Source of the DNA: UBA11524 sp051883695 | GTDB lineage: Bacteria; Bacillota; Clostridia; Christensenellales; Aristaeellaceae | DNA length: 64,000 nt | Assembly: GCA_051883695.1 (NCBI GenBank) | Contig: JBJEUF010000060.1 | Location: 62,001 to 126,000 of the forward strand | Direction of reading: 5' to 3' | Shown here: in pieces, positions 51,652 to 59,935 of the stretch | Layout: every line of letters starts with the position of its first letter | Numbering within the stretch: position 1 is the stretch's first letter | Position numbers and translations under genes: made by a program | Notes under the pieces: generated by a model | Databases searched by the model: none | What the model saw: only the letters and a program-made list of their open reading frames with translations | Told to the model about the DNA's origin: nothing

Positions 51652-54549
51652 TCAGATCAGCTCGCAGCGCCAGACGCAGGCGCCGCTGTCCTGGAACACC
51701 TCCCAGAGGCGCTCCTGCAGCATTTGCGAGGTCACGCCTTTTTTCAGCACGACCTGCAGGAAGCCGCCGCCGCCCGCGCCGCAGATCATTCTGCCGTCGA
51801 TCAGGTCGTCGACGACGCGGAACATTGTGTCGATGCAGGTGTTGGTACAGCCCGCGTCCAGGCGCTTGCTCTGCTCCCAGTGATCGCTGAGCAGACGGGC
51901 AAAGCCGTCGATGTCGCCCTGCTCCAGCGCGTCCCGCATCCTGAGCGCAAGGCGCTGTATCTCCTCCAGCGCCGACAGCACATCCGGTTTTGCGGCAAGG
52001 TAGCTGCCGACCACCTCCCGCAGCAGATTGCGGGCCAGACGTCGCTGCCCGGTGTAGATCAGGCAGAAGCGTTCCTTCAGCTCCCGCAGGGCCGCGTCCG
52101 GAATGCGCAGCGGCGTACATACGATTTGCTGATGCAATCCCGCCTGCGCCGTGATCAGCTTGACGCCCGGCGTCAGGCCGCCCACCTGATCCTGCCAGCC
52201 ACCGCCGGTGGACATGAGCTGCTCCATGCACAGCACGCGGCTGTAAATCTCCTCCGCAGAAGCCTCGCGCCCCAGAAAACGCAGGATCGCCCGGACGCAC
52301 GCCGCCGCCAGAATGGAGGACGTTCCCAGCCCGCTGCCGCGCGGAATCCCCCTGACCTGGGTGGACAGATACACCCCGCCGCCAAGGCCCGCGGTGATCT
52401 CCGCAACCGACAGCGCCTGCCGGTACGGGATCACCCCGCAGACAATCAGCGCCGCCTTGTGCAGCGCAAAGGGATCATGAGGATTGCTGCAGTCCTGCAG
52501 CTGCGCCAGGTCCTCAAAGGCCCGATAGGAACCGTTGTCCGCGCTGGTGAGGATGATCTTCCCCGTTTCAGCCCGGCGTACCACCGCTTCCACCGGCAGC
52601 TCCCCGTTCAGGGAAACCGCCGCATTCAGCACAATGCCGCCATGCTCCATGCAATAGGGCGGCGTATCGCTCCAGCCGCCGCCCCAGTTGACGCGCACCG
52701 GCAGCCGCACCGTCACCTCGTCCTCAACGATTCGCGCGTTCTCCGACCACCCGATGCCGCCCACCGCTGCATCAAGCACGGCGCTGCGGATCGCAGAAAA
52801 GCATTCCGCTTCATAGGCTTCCTTCCCGGTCAGCATGGCCAGGGCGTGGTAGATTCGGCTCTTCCCGCTGAACTGGGACAAATCGCGCTCGTTCAGGGCT
52901 TCCGCTTCATGCACGAGCATCCATTCCGCCCGCTCCGTGAGCGCGCCGCGAAATACGCCGATCGCCTCCGACAGCGGCTCCCGCGCATCAATCGCTGCCA
53001 TCAGGCTTTGCACCTTGATCCTGTCATCCAGCCGCGCCTGCCAGTCGAGGATCGCCGCCGCGTCCGCCTGCGCAAAGCTGTCGCGCAGGGACAGGCAGTC
53101 CACACCGCCCGGGAACCCCGCCGCACAGGCCTGCAGGGTCGCGTCCACCGCCTCGCGGATGCTGTCGCGAACCGGGTACAGCGGCGCATCCCACAGCGCC
53201 GTCGGCAGATGTCTGCCAAGCACCGCAGCTTCCTTGGGATTGTCCACCACGCCGTACATCCGGACGACAAAGCGGCCGTCCCGCAGCTTCAGGCCATGGA
53301 GTACCGTCCCGGCCGGAATGTGCTGCCCCTCAAGCGTCACGCCGGAGATGATGCAGCCCTCGCCCACGACCGTATCCCGGTGAATGCAGCTATCCTCCAC
53401 ATAGGCGCCCCTGCCGATCGTGGCGCGCCGGGAGATATAGCTGTTGCCGGCCGCGAAGTCCGGACAGGGACGATTGCAGTTCACGCGCCGGCTCCAGCCC
53501 AGAAAGCTGTAGTCAGCCACGCGCTCCGCCATCAGGCCGCGCAGCTCGGCGCTGGTGCCAAAGTGGATGAAGGAAGCCGGAGACAGGCGAATCAGCTTCA
53601 TCCGATAGGGGCGCAGCGCCTCCCAGAGCAGTGTCCTCGCGTTGCGCAGCTCCGGCGTGAAGTCCCCCTCCGGCTTCTCCCGATAGAACTTTTCCAGCGT
53701 CGCATCCCCGGACAGCGGATATTGGAAATCCGCATAGAAGGACAGCCGCGTGCGCTCATTGACCAGCGCGGCATATTTCTCCGGCGTGTCTATCAGCGCC
53801 CAGAGGCTTTCGAGCATGTTCGCATCGAAGATCACCGCGCCGGTGTCGATGTCCACATTGTCCCTTGCGTCCACCGCGCCGCACTGCCTGAGGGTCTCCT
53901 CGCTCTGCTTGTGCAGGAAGGAATGCACCCGATCCCCGTCGCCCCTGAGATAGACACCGTGGTTTTTGCCGGTACGCACGTTCTCCTTGATGGACAGCGC
54001 CGCCGCGCCGACCGAATAGAAATCAATCTGCAAAGGATTGAACAGCAGCAGCACATCGCCGGAGCAGATCAGCATCCCCTCCGTCATGCGCGCCGCAACG
54101 CCGCTCATACCGATGATGAATTCATCAAAGAGCGTGGAGCGCCGCCCGTCCGGCAGCATCCTGGGCACGGGCGAAAAGAGCTTGCCGCAGGCAGAATACT
54201 GCGGCACGCGCTTGCTGTCGCCGCCGGAATGGATGACAAGCAGCCGCCTGCCCCGGAAGGTGCCGTTCTGCTCGTGCACATGGCGCAGCGCGCCGAGGGT
54301 CGCGCCGCCGCTGCCGATGCGCAATCCGTCCGGGTCCGGAAGGACGGCATAACGCGTCCGCGCAGGCAAGTGACCGTCGCGCAGACGGCGGGCGATCTGC
54401 TCCCGGTAAACGCCCGCCTGCTCCTCATTGGAGGCCGTGAGGATCACGTCATCCCACACCGGCTGTCCTCCGGCAAGCGTCCGGACATGCGTTGTCCATG
54501 CATCCTGATAGGACTGCTGCTGGAACAGAGATGCAAACTGATTCGCCAT
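51652..54549 (-). CDS. fkp: Bifunctional L-fucokinase / GDP-L-fucose pyrophosphorylase
   Basis: This 965-residue two-domain enzyme converts L-fucose to fucose 1-phosphate and then GDP-fucose. The N-terminal pyrophosphorylase domain (about 1-550) has IGSGGATLGALR (78-89), HSGGDSKRVPQYS and CGKLFSPVP, with a beta-helix-like stretch at about 395-440. The C-terminal GHMP kinase domain (about 620-965) has VNWGGGWSDTPPY, GSGLGTSS (738-745), STGGGWQDQVGG and GAGGGG (about 924-929). The layout and motifs match Bacteroides Fkp. The ATG at 54549 follows AGAGGA and lies 11 nt after rfbB. It allows salvage of environmental L-fucose for surface glycans and closes the cluster. Confidence 0.9.
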   Translation of the reverse strand: MANQFASLFQQQSYQDAWTTHVRTLAGGQPVWDDVILTASNEEQAGVYREQIARRLRDGHLPARTRYAVLPDPDGLRIGSGGATLGALRHVHEQNGTFRGRRLLVIHSGGDSKRVPQYSACGKLFSPVPRMLPDGRRSTLFDEFIIGMSGVAARMTEGMLICSGDVLLLFNPLQIDFYSVGAAALSIKENVRTGKNHGVYLRGDGDRVHSFLHKQSEETLRQCGAVDARDNVDIDTGAVIFDANMLESLWALIDTPEKYAALVNERTRLSFYADFQYPLSGDATLEKFYREKPEGDFTPELRNARTLLWEALRPYRMKLIRLSPASFIHFGTSAELRGLMAERVADYSFLGWSRRVNCNRPCPDFAAGNSYISRRATIGRGAYVEDSCIHRDTVVGEGCIISGVTLEGQHIPAGTVLHGLKLRDGRFVVRMYGVVDNPKEAAVLGRHLPTALWDAPLYPVRDSIREAVDATLQACAAGFPGGVDCLSLRDSFAQADAAAILDWQARLDDRIKVQSLMAAIDAREPLSEAIGVFRGALTERAEWMLVHEAEALNERDLSQFSGKSRIYHALAMLTGKEAYEAECFSAIRSAVLDAAVGGIGWSENARIVEDEVTVRLPVRVNWGGGWSDTPPYCMEHGGIVLNAAVSLNGELPVEAVVRRAETGKIILTSADNGSYRAFEDLAQLQDCSNPHDPFALHKAALIVCGVIPYRQALSVAEITAGLGGGVYLSTQVRGIPRGSGLGTSSILAAACVRAILRFLGREASAEEIYSRVLCMEQLMSTGGGWQDQVGGLTPGVKLITAQAGLHQQIVCTPLRIPDAALRELKERFCLIYTGQRRLARNLLREVVGSYLAAKPDVLSALEEIQRLALRMRDALEQGDIDGFARLLSDHWEQSKRLDAGCTNTCIDTMFRVVDDLIDGRMICGAGGGGFLQVVLKKGVTSQMLQERLWEVFQDSGACVWRCELI

Positions 54550-54560
54550 AAGCCGTCCTC

Positions 54561-55601
54561 TCAATCCTTCGGTGCGCCTGACAGCGCTGCTCCGTACATC
54601 CTTTCGGCATAGCGCTGGTATTCCCCGGAGATGATGTCCTCCCACCAGGCGCGATTCTCCAGATACCAGCGGATGGTGCGGCGGATGCCGTCCTCGAATC
54701 CTGTTTCCGGCAGCCAGCCCAGCTCATTGCGGATCTTTGTCGGGTCGATGGCATAGCGCCGGTCATGCCCCTTGCGATCCGCCACAAAGCGGATCAGGCT
54801 CTCGGGCTTGCCCAGCTCGCGGCAGATCAGCCGCACAATGTCGATGTTCGCCCTCTCGTTGTGTCCGCCGACGTTGTAGACCTCGCCCACCCGGCCCCGG
54901 TGCAGGATCAGGTCGATCGCCCGGCAGTGATCCTCCACATAGAGCCAGTCCCGGACATTTTCACCCGTGCCGTAGACGGGCAGGGGCTTGTCCGCAAGGG
55001 CGTTGGCGATCATCAGCGGGATCAGCTTTTCCGGGAACTGGCAGGGGCCATAGTTGTTGGAGCAGCGGCTGATGGTCACCGGCAGCCCATAGGTGCGGTG
55101 ATAGGCCAGCACCAGCAGATCGGCGCCGGCCTTGGAGGCGGAATAGGGGCTGGAGGTGTGGATGGGCGTGTCCTCGGTGAAGAACAGATCGGGGCGATCC
55201 AGCGGCAGATCACCGTACACCTCGTCGGTAGACACCTGATGATAGCGGGCGACGCCGTATTTCCGGCAGGCGTCCAGCAGCGTCTGGGTGCCCAGCACAT
55301 TTGTGCGGAGGAATACGCCGGGGTCCTCGATGGAACGGTCCACATGGCTCTCGGCGGCGAAATTCACCACCGTGTCCGGCCCTTCCTCCTCAAAGAGGCG
55401 GAACACCAACGTCCGGTCGCAGATATCGCCCCGCACAAAGCGGAAGCGGGGATCCGCCATCGCGGCCTTCAGCGTGGACAGATTGCCCGCGTAGGTCAGC
55501 TTGTCCAGACAGATCACGCGGCAGTCCGGGTTCTTTCCGAGCAGGTAGTAGATAAAGCGGCTGCCGATGAAGCCTGCGCCGCCCGTCACGATGATCGTCA
55601 T
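54561..55601 (-). CDS. rfbB: dTDP-glucose 4,6-dehydratase
   Basis: This 346-residue extended SDR converts dTDP-glucose to dTDP-4-keto-6-deoxyglucose. The NAD motif is TGGAGFIG (6-13), the catalytic triad region is STDE (124-127) with Y153 and K157 in YSASK, and CSNNYGPCQFPEKLIP is diagnostic. Its ATG follows the rfbA stop with no gap (TGAATG). rfbC and rfbD are absent, so the 4-keto intermediate is more likely used by the VioA-like aminotransferase than for rhamnose. Confidence 0.95.
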   Translation of the reverse strand: MTIIVTGGAGFIGSRFIYYLLGKNPDCRVICLDKLTYAGNLSTLKAAMADPRFRFVRGDICDRTLVFRLFEEEGPDTVVNFAAESHVDRSIEDPGVFLRTNVLGTQTLLDACRKYGVARYHQVSTDEVYGDLPLDRPDLFFTEDTPIHTSSPYSASKAGADLLVLAYHRTYGLPVTISRCSNNYGPCQFPEKLIPLMIANALADKPLPVYGTGENVRDWLYVEDHCRAIDLILHRGRVGEVYNVGGHNERANIDIVRLICRELGKPESLIRFVADRKGHDRRYAIDPTKIRNELGWLPETGFEDGIRRTIRWYLENRAWWEDIISGEYQRYAERMYGAALSGAPKD

Positions 55602-56474
55602 TCAGCCTTCCTCCTTCGACAGGGAAATAAGGTATTGTCCGTAATCGGTCATTTTCAGGCCTTCGCCGATAGCCCGGAGCTGCTGCGCGGTGATGAAGCC
55701 GCGCCGCCAGGCGATCTCCTCGATGCAGGAAATGTAGAACCCCTGACGCGTCTGCACCGCCTCCACAAACATGGAGGCCTTCAGCATACCCTCCGGCGTG
55801 CCGGTGTCCAGCCACGTCATGCCGCGGCCCAGCAGCACCACGTTCAGCTCGTTCATCGCCAGATAGGCGTTGTTGATCGCCGTGATTTCGATCTCCCCGC
55901 GCGCGGAGGGCTGCACATGCCCGGCCAGCTCCACGACCCGGTTGTCGTAGAAGTACAGGCCCGGCACAGCGTAGTTGGATTTGGGGTGCTCCGGCTTTTC
56001 CTCAATGGAAACGACCTTGCGCGCCTGGTCGAATTCCACCACGCCAAAGGCCCGCGCGTCCTTCACCGGATAACCGAAGATCGTCGCACCCACGGTGTTC
56101 TCCATCGCCCGGCGCAGCACGCGGGTCATATCCTGCCCGTAGAAAACGTTGTCGCCAAGAATCAGGCACACGCTGTCGCTGCCGATGAAGTCCGCACCGA
56201 GAATGAACGCGTCTGCCAGACCGCGGGGCGTTTCCTGCACCGCGTAGGACAGGCGGATGCCGATCCGGCTGCCGTCCCCCAGCAGACGCTCATACACAGG
56301 CGTGTCCTCCGGGGTGGAGATGAGCAGAATCTCGCTGATGCCCGCCAGCAGCAGCGTGGAGAGCGGGTAGTAGATCATCGGCTTGTCGTAGATGGGCAGC
56401 AGCTGTTTGGAAACCGCCTTTGTCATGGGATACAGCCGCGTACCCCTGCCGCCTGCCAGGATGATGCCCTTCAT
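55602..56474 (-). CDS. rfbA: Glucose-1-phosphate thymidylyltransferase
   Basis: This 290-residue nucleotidyltransferase makes dTDP-glucose from glucose 1-phosphate and dTTP. Motifs are IILAGGRGTRLYPMT at the N-terminus, QLLPIYDKPMIYYPLS, LGDNVFYG and SIEEKPEHPKS, typical of RmlA. The ATG at 56474 lies 10 nt after AGGAG; a GTG three codons earlier is too close to it. It lies between the aminotransferase gene (33 bp upstream) and rfbB. Confidence 0.95.
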   Translation of the reverse strand: MKGIILAGGRGTRLYPMTKAVSKQLLPIYDKPMIYYPLSTLLLAGISEILLISTPEDTPVYERLLGDGSRIGIRLSYAVQETPRGLADAFILGADFIGSDSVCLILGDNVFYGQDMTRVLRRAMENTVGATIFGYPVKDARAFGVVEFDQARKVVSIEEKPEHPKSNYAVPGLYFYDNRVVELAGHVQPSARGEIEITAINNAYLAMNELNVVLLGRGMTWLDTGTPEGMLKASMFVEAVQTRQGFYISCIEEIAWRRGFITAQQLRAIGEGLKMTDYGQYLISLSKEEG

Positions 56475-56507
56475 GGCATTCACGCTCCTCTCATCGTCCG
56501 GCGCACC

Positions 56508-57608
56508 TTATCCAAGGATCACATCGCAGACGCGATCCACCTCAGCCTCCGTCATGTCCGCATACAGCGGCAGGGTCAGCACACACTCTGCCAGATGCTT
56601 CGCCACGGGCGTCGCGTCCGCATCCGCGCCCGGCAGAGCGGCATAGCAGGCAAAGCTGCTGGTCAGCGGATAGAAATATTTGCGGGCCGAAATGTCCTGT
56701 TCCGCCAGCATCGCAAAGACCTCGTCCCGGGTATGCCGCCAGCCGTCAAAGAGCACCGGCATGTAGGCGTAATTGGGCTTCACGCCCCTTTGCTCCCCGC
56801 ACAGGCGGATGCCCGGGATGCCGCTCAGGCGCTCCCGGTAGCGCCCGGCAACGCGGCGGCGCTTTTCTATTTCGTCATCTACATGCCGCAGATTGCACAG
56901 CCCCATCGCCGCCTGGAACTCGTTCATCTTCGCATTGCCGCCCGCATAGTCGACATCCTCCTGCGAGCGGATACCGAAGTTTTTGAGCTGGTTCAGCTTC
57001 CTGACCAGCCCATCGTCCCGGTAGGTCAGCGCGCCGCCCTCGATGGAGTGGAACACCTTGGTCGCATGGAAGCTGAACATGGTCGCATCGCCGAAGTTCG
57101 CCGCATTCACGCCGTCCCGGCTGACGCCGAAGGCATGCGCTGCGTCGTAGATGACCTTCAGGCCGTGCCGCAGGGCAATCCGGCCGATCGCCTCCGTATC
57201 GCAGAGGTTTCCGTAGACGTGCACCGGCAGGATGGCACAGGTTTTGCCGGTAATCAGCGGCTCGAGCTTCGCCGCGTCGAGGGTGTAGTCCGTTTCGGTC
57301 ACGTCGCAGAAAACCGGCTTGAGGCCGCTGCGGACAATGGCATGGGTCGTGGACGCGAAGGTGAAGGGGGTTGTGATCACCTCGCCGCCCCGGGGAAGCT
57401 CCAGAGCCTCCAGGATATACTCCAGCGCCAGATGCCCGTTGGTATACAGCGTCACATGGGGTGCATCCAGATACCCTTCCAGCGCCGCCTGGAATGCGCG
57501 GTGCTTTTCGCCCATGTTGGTCAGCCAGCAGCTGTCCCACAGGTCGCGAATCTCCGCGCAGTATTCCTCAAAGGGCGGCATGGAGGAACGGGTGACGTTG
57601 ATCGGCAT
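56508..57608 (-). CDS. vioA: DegT/DnrJ-family sugar aminotransferase (VioA-like)
   Basis: This 366-residue PLP enzyme probably aminates C4 of dTDP-4-keto-6-deoxyglucose. The Schiff-base lysine is K184 in FSFHATKVFHSIEGGAL, and D155 is in IYDAAHAFG. The patterns SSMPPFEEY, WLTNMG, LYTNGHLALE and PVHVYGNLCD resemble VioA (dTDP-4-amino-4,6-dideoxyglucose transaminase) more than WecE or ArnB, judged from memory of the family. Adjacent rfbA and rfbB make its likely substrate. The second of two close ATGs (57608) is used because GGGAG lies 8 nt upstream. Product stereochemistry (Qui4N or Fuc4N) is not certain. Confidence 0.82.
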   Translation of the reverse strand: MPINVTRSSMPPFEEYCAEIRDLWDSCWLTNMGEKHRAFQAALEGYLDAPHVTLYTNGHLALEYILEALELPRGGEVITTPFTFASTTHAIVRSGLKPVFCDVTETDYTLDAAKLEPLITGKTCAILPVHVYGNLCDTEAIGRIALRHGLKVIYDAAHAFGVSRDGVNAANFGDATMFSFHATKVFHSIEGGALTYRDDGLVRKLNQLKNFGIRSQEDVDYAGGNAKMNEFQAAMGLCNLRHVDDEIEKRRRVAGRYRERLSGIPGIRLCGEQRGVKPNYAYMPVLFDGWRHTRDEVFAMLAEQDISARKYFYPLTSSFACYAALPGADADATPVAKHLAECVLTLPLYADMTEAEVDRVCDVILG

Positions 57609-57645
57609 GTGCATTCTCCCTTTCCGTCATCGGGTGTGATGCGCA

Positions 57646-58947
57646 TCAGGAATGAACGATCATCTCCAGCGCGCGCTCGCAGGTCAGCTCCTCGATCTGC
57701 ATCTCGTATCCCTCCCGCGCCATGATCCGCAGCGTGGCGCTGATCCGCGCCAGCGTCCGGGCCAGCTTTTCCGGCGTATCATCCATGACGTGCAGCCGGT
57801 AAATCACCCGGTCCAGGGACTGGGTGTCGCGGATCACATCGCCCACCCTGTGGAAGGTCGTGCACTGCAGCACCTGCGGCATGGACAGCACCTCGTCCAG
57901 CCCACGAATCTCCCCGATGGTGCCGCCGCGAAGGGTGATGTAGTAGTTGCAGCAGCTCTTTGGGAACATGCAGTTGTCCTGCGTCCGCACATCGCCGCAG
58001 CTCATTTTGCCGGTGAGCGAGAACTCGATCATCATGTCCAGCGCACTGATGCCGTTGAGCAGCCCGGCGAACACATAGAACTGCTCGCCGCCCATGCGCA
58101 GGCCGGATTCGTAGAAATAGAACCGGTCGCTGTCGATGAAGCCCTGGAACATGACAACGCCGTTGCGGATGCCCAGCCCCTGAATCATTCGCACGCAGGC
58201 CGGCTCCGCCGTCTGCCGGAACAGCTCCGTACAGGAGGACGAGAACACATGCAGGATCGCAGAGGACGCCACGCCTTCTTCCGTCCGCGCCTTGTGCTTC
58301 ATGAAGGTCGCGGACAGGCTCGGATAGCCGTCCTGCACGGTGAAGTAGACAAAGATCTCTCTGGGGCTGTCGATGTATTTCTCGCAGAGGATCTTCTTGC
58401 TGCGGGAGGCGGCATACAGGCTGCGATAGTAGTCCGCCAGCTCCTGCTCGCTGTCGCAGCGCCGCACGCCGCGGCTGCCGCTTTCGTCGGCGGGCTTGAC
58501 CATCACCGGATAGGAGATCCTGTCCAGATCCTCCCGGCGCAATCCGATATCCAGCGAATACTCCGGGATGGTCGGCACCCCATACGTCCGGCAGGCCTGC
58601 TTGAAGCGCCGCTTGTCGTTGGAGAGGATGTCAAACTGCTCCTTCGTGCCGCAGCAGGGCATGCCCGCCCGGGCGCAGATTTCGGCGTAGAAGGGCAGAT
58701 GGGAATCCGTCCAGCCGACAAACACGCCGTCGACATGGCGCTCCCGGATCAGGGCGAGCATCCCGTCAATATCCGAGATGTCGATGTCCACCGTCTCATC
58801 CGCAATCTGCTTGGAGGGGGATTCCTCCACCGGATACCAGTTCGCCACGATGGTTTTCGCGCCCATTTCCCTCGCCCGGCGCACGGCGCAGGCAGCCAGT
58901 GCGGTGCGATCCATCACCAGCAGCTTCTTGCCCTTCAGGTTTTCCAT
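57646..58947 (-). CDS. ATP-grasp ligase, glycan-cluster paralogue 2
   Basis: This 433-residue ATP-grasp protein has an N-terminal pre-ATP-grasp Rossmann-like part (GKKLLVMDRTALAACAVRRAREMG), a TDSHLPFYAEICARAGMP segment, NDKRRFKQACRTYGVPTIPEY, and the ATP-binding motif MVKPADESGSRGV (149-161). The C-terminal half carries a metal-binding region (FQGFIDSDRFYFYESGLRMGG) and a Cys-rich spot (CMFPKSCCNYY). It resembles carbamoyl-phosphate synthetase-like and biotin carboxylase-like ligases. Such enzymes join a carboxylate to an amine. The substrate is unknown; an amino sugar is a natural candidate here. The ATG at 58947 is 7 nt after GAGGAG. Confidence 0.8.
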   Translation of the reverse strand: MENLKGKKLLVMDRTALAACAVRRAREMGAKTIVANWYPVEESPSKQIADETVDIDISDIDGMLALIRERHVDGVFVGWTDSHLPFYAEICARAGMPCCGTKEQFDILSNDKRRFKQACRTYGVPTIPEYSLDIGLRREDLDRISYPVMVKPADESGSRGVRRCDSEQELADYYRSLYAASRSKKILCEKYIDSPREIFVYFTVQDGYPSLSATFMKHKARTEEGVASSAILHVFSSSCTELFRQTAEPACVRMIQGLGIRNGVVMFQGFIDSDRFYFYESGLRMGGEQFYVFAGLLNGISALDMMIEFSLTGKMSCGDVRTQDNCMFPKSCCNYYITLRGGTIGEIRGLDEVLSMPQVLQCTTFHRVGDVIRDTQSLDRVIYRLHVMDDTPEKLARTLARISATLRIMAREGYEMQIEELTCERALEMIVHS

Positions 58948-58957
58948 ACATTTCTCC

Positions 58958-59935
58958 TCATCCACGGACGCTGTGCACCGCGTCCAGCAGCGCGTCAGCC
59001 AGTTCCGACATTTCCCGCGCGCCATAGCGCTGATCGCAGGGAAGCGGCAGGATATTTTCCGCCATGTCCCGTTCCAGCGGCGTGGCCAGCGGGTTTGCAG
59101 GCACGTTCGGCCACAGGGTCGGCACATAGATGCGCCGCGCTGCCAGAAGCCGCCTGACCGCCATGCCCTCCGGGCAATAGAACGGATAGGCATAGGGGCC
59201 GACGGGCTCCGTCAGCCTCAGGGGATTGCGCGCTCCCAGCAGGCGCGACAGGCAGGCATAATTCTCCTCGCGCCGGCAGCGAATCCGCTCGTCGTCCGCA
59301 GCCCGCAGAAGATTGCGCGTCAGGGGCGACATGGACCGCAGCGGCAGGTCGTCAAAGCCCTCGTCATGCTGCAGAAACTCCTGATAATGCGCCGCGCCGC
59401 CCTCCTCCAGGCGACCCAGCAGATGCCGCATCCGCCCGGCAGAGCGGTCCCCGGTGAGCGCTTCCTCCAGCCGCGCGTCCGTCGCCGCAAAGCCGCCATC
59501 GGGCACGCCGTAAAACTTCCGGCAGGAATACACCGCGTCCAGGCCCGGCAGAGGCTTACGGAAATACGCCTGCACATGATCGACGATGATCCGCTTCCAC
59601 CGCGATTGCATCCCCGTCAGCTGGGCATCGGTCAGCTGACCGTAATAATTCACCACATACAGGAATTCGTCCTCGCCCGGCATCCGGTTGAACACCGGGA
59701 GGAAGGCTTCGTCCACATGGTATTCCTCACAGCAGACGCCCTCCCGCCGGCAGACCCTCTTAACTGCATCGCACAGGAATACGGGAATGTACAGCTTCCT
59801 CACCCGTCTGGCGCGGAGAATATACGCCAGGGCGTTGCGGGCGCTGTTGACCGCGATCAGCTCCTCATGATACATCCGTCCCTCAAAGGTCTCCAGTCCC
59901 AGATAGCCGCCGATTTCGTCCATATCCGCCCTCAT
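58958..59935 (-). CDS. Short divergent DegT-like PLP-fold protein
   Basis: This 325-residue protein is related to DegT/DnrJ sugar aminotransferases but is about 40 residues shorter than its neighbour and very divergent. It keeps an N-terminal SARNALAYIL segment (where others have G-T/S-x-A-L), an Asp/Gln pair D119/Q122 in VDHVQAYF, and a lysine K140 in SCRKFYGVPDGGF at the PLP position. Mid-region sequence (TGDRSAGRMRHLLGRLEEGG) is atypical. It may be an active aminotransferase on an unusual substrate or a non-catalytic partner. The start overlaps the upstream ATP-grasp stop by four bases, and it is 10 bp ahead of the second ATP-grasp gene. Confidence 0.7.
   Translation of the reverse strand: MRADMDEIGGYLGLETFEGRMYHEELIAVNSARNALAYILRARRVRKLYIPVFLCDAVKRVCRREGVCCEEYHVDEAFLPVFNRMPGEDEFLYVVNYYGQLTDAQLTGMQSRWKRIIVDHVQAYFRKPLPGLDAVYSCRKFYGVPDGGFAATDARLEEALTGDRSAGRMRHLLGRLEEGGAAHYQEFLQHDEGFDDLPLRSMSPLTRNLLRAADDERIRCRREENYACLSRLLGARNPLRLTEPVGPYAYPFYCPEGMAVRRLLAARRIYVPTLWPNVPANPLATPLERDMAENILPLPCDQRYGAREMSELADALLDAVHSVRG

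Noticed and set aside
47596..54612. A very long open frame (over 2,300 codons) on the plus strand antisense to ptsI, EIIABC and fkp
   Set aside because: It is His-, Gln- and Arg-rich with no domains, no ribosome binding site, and mirrors the codon bias of well-supported minus-strand genes.
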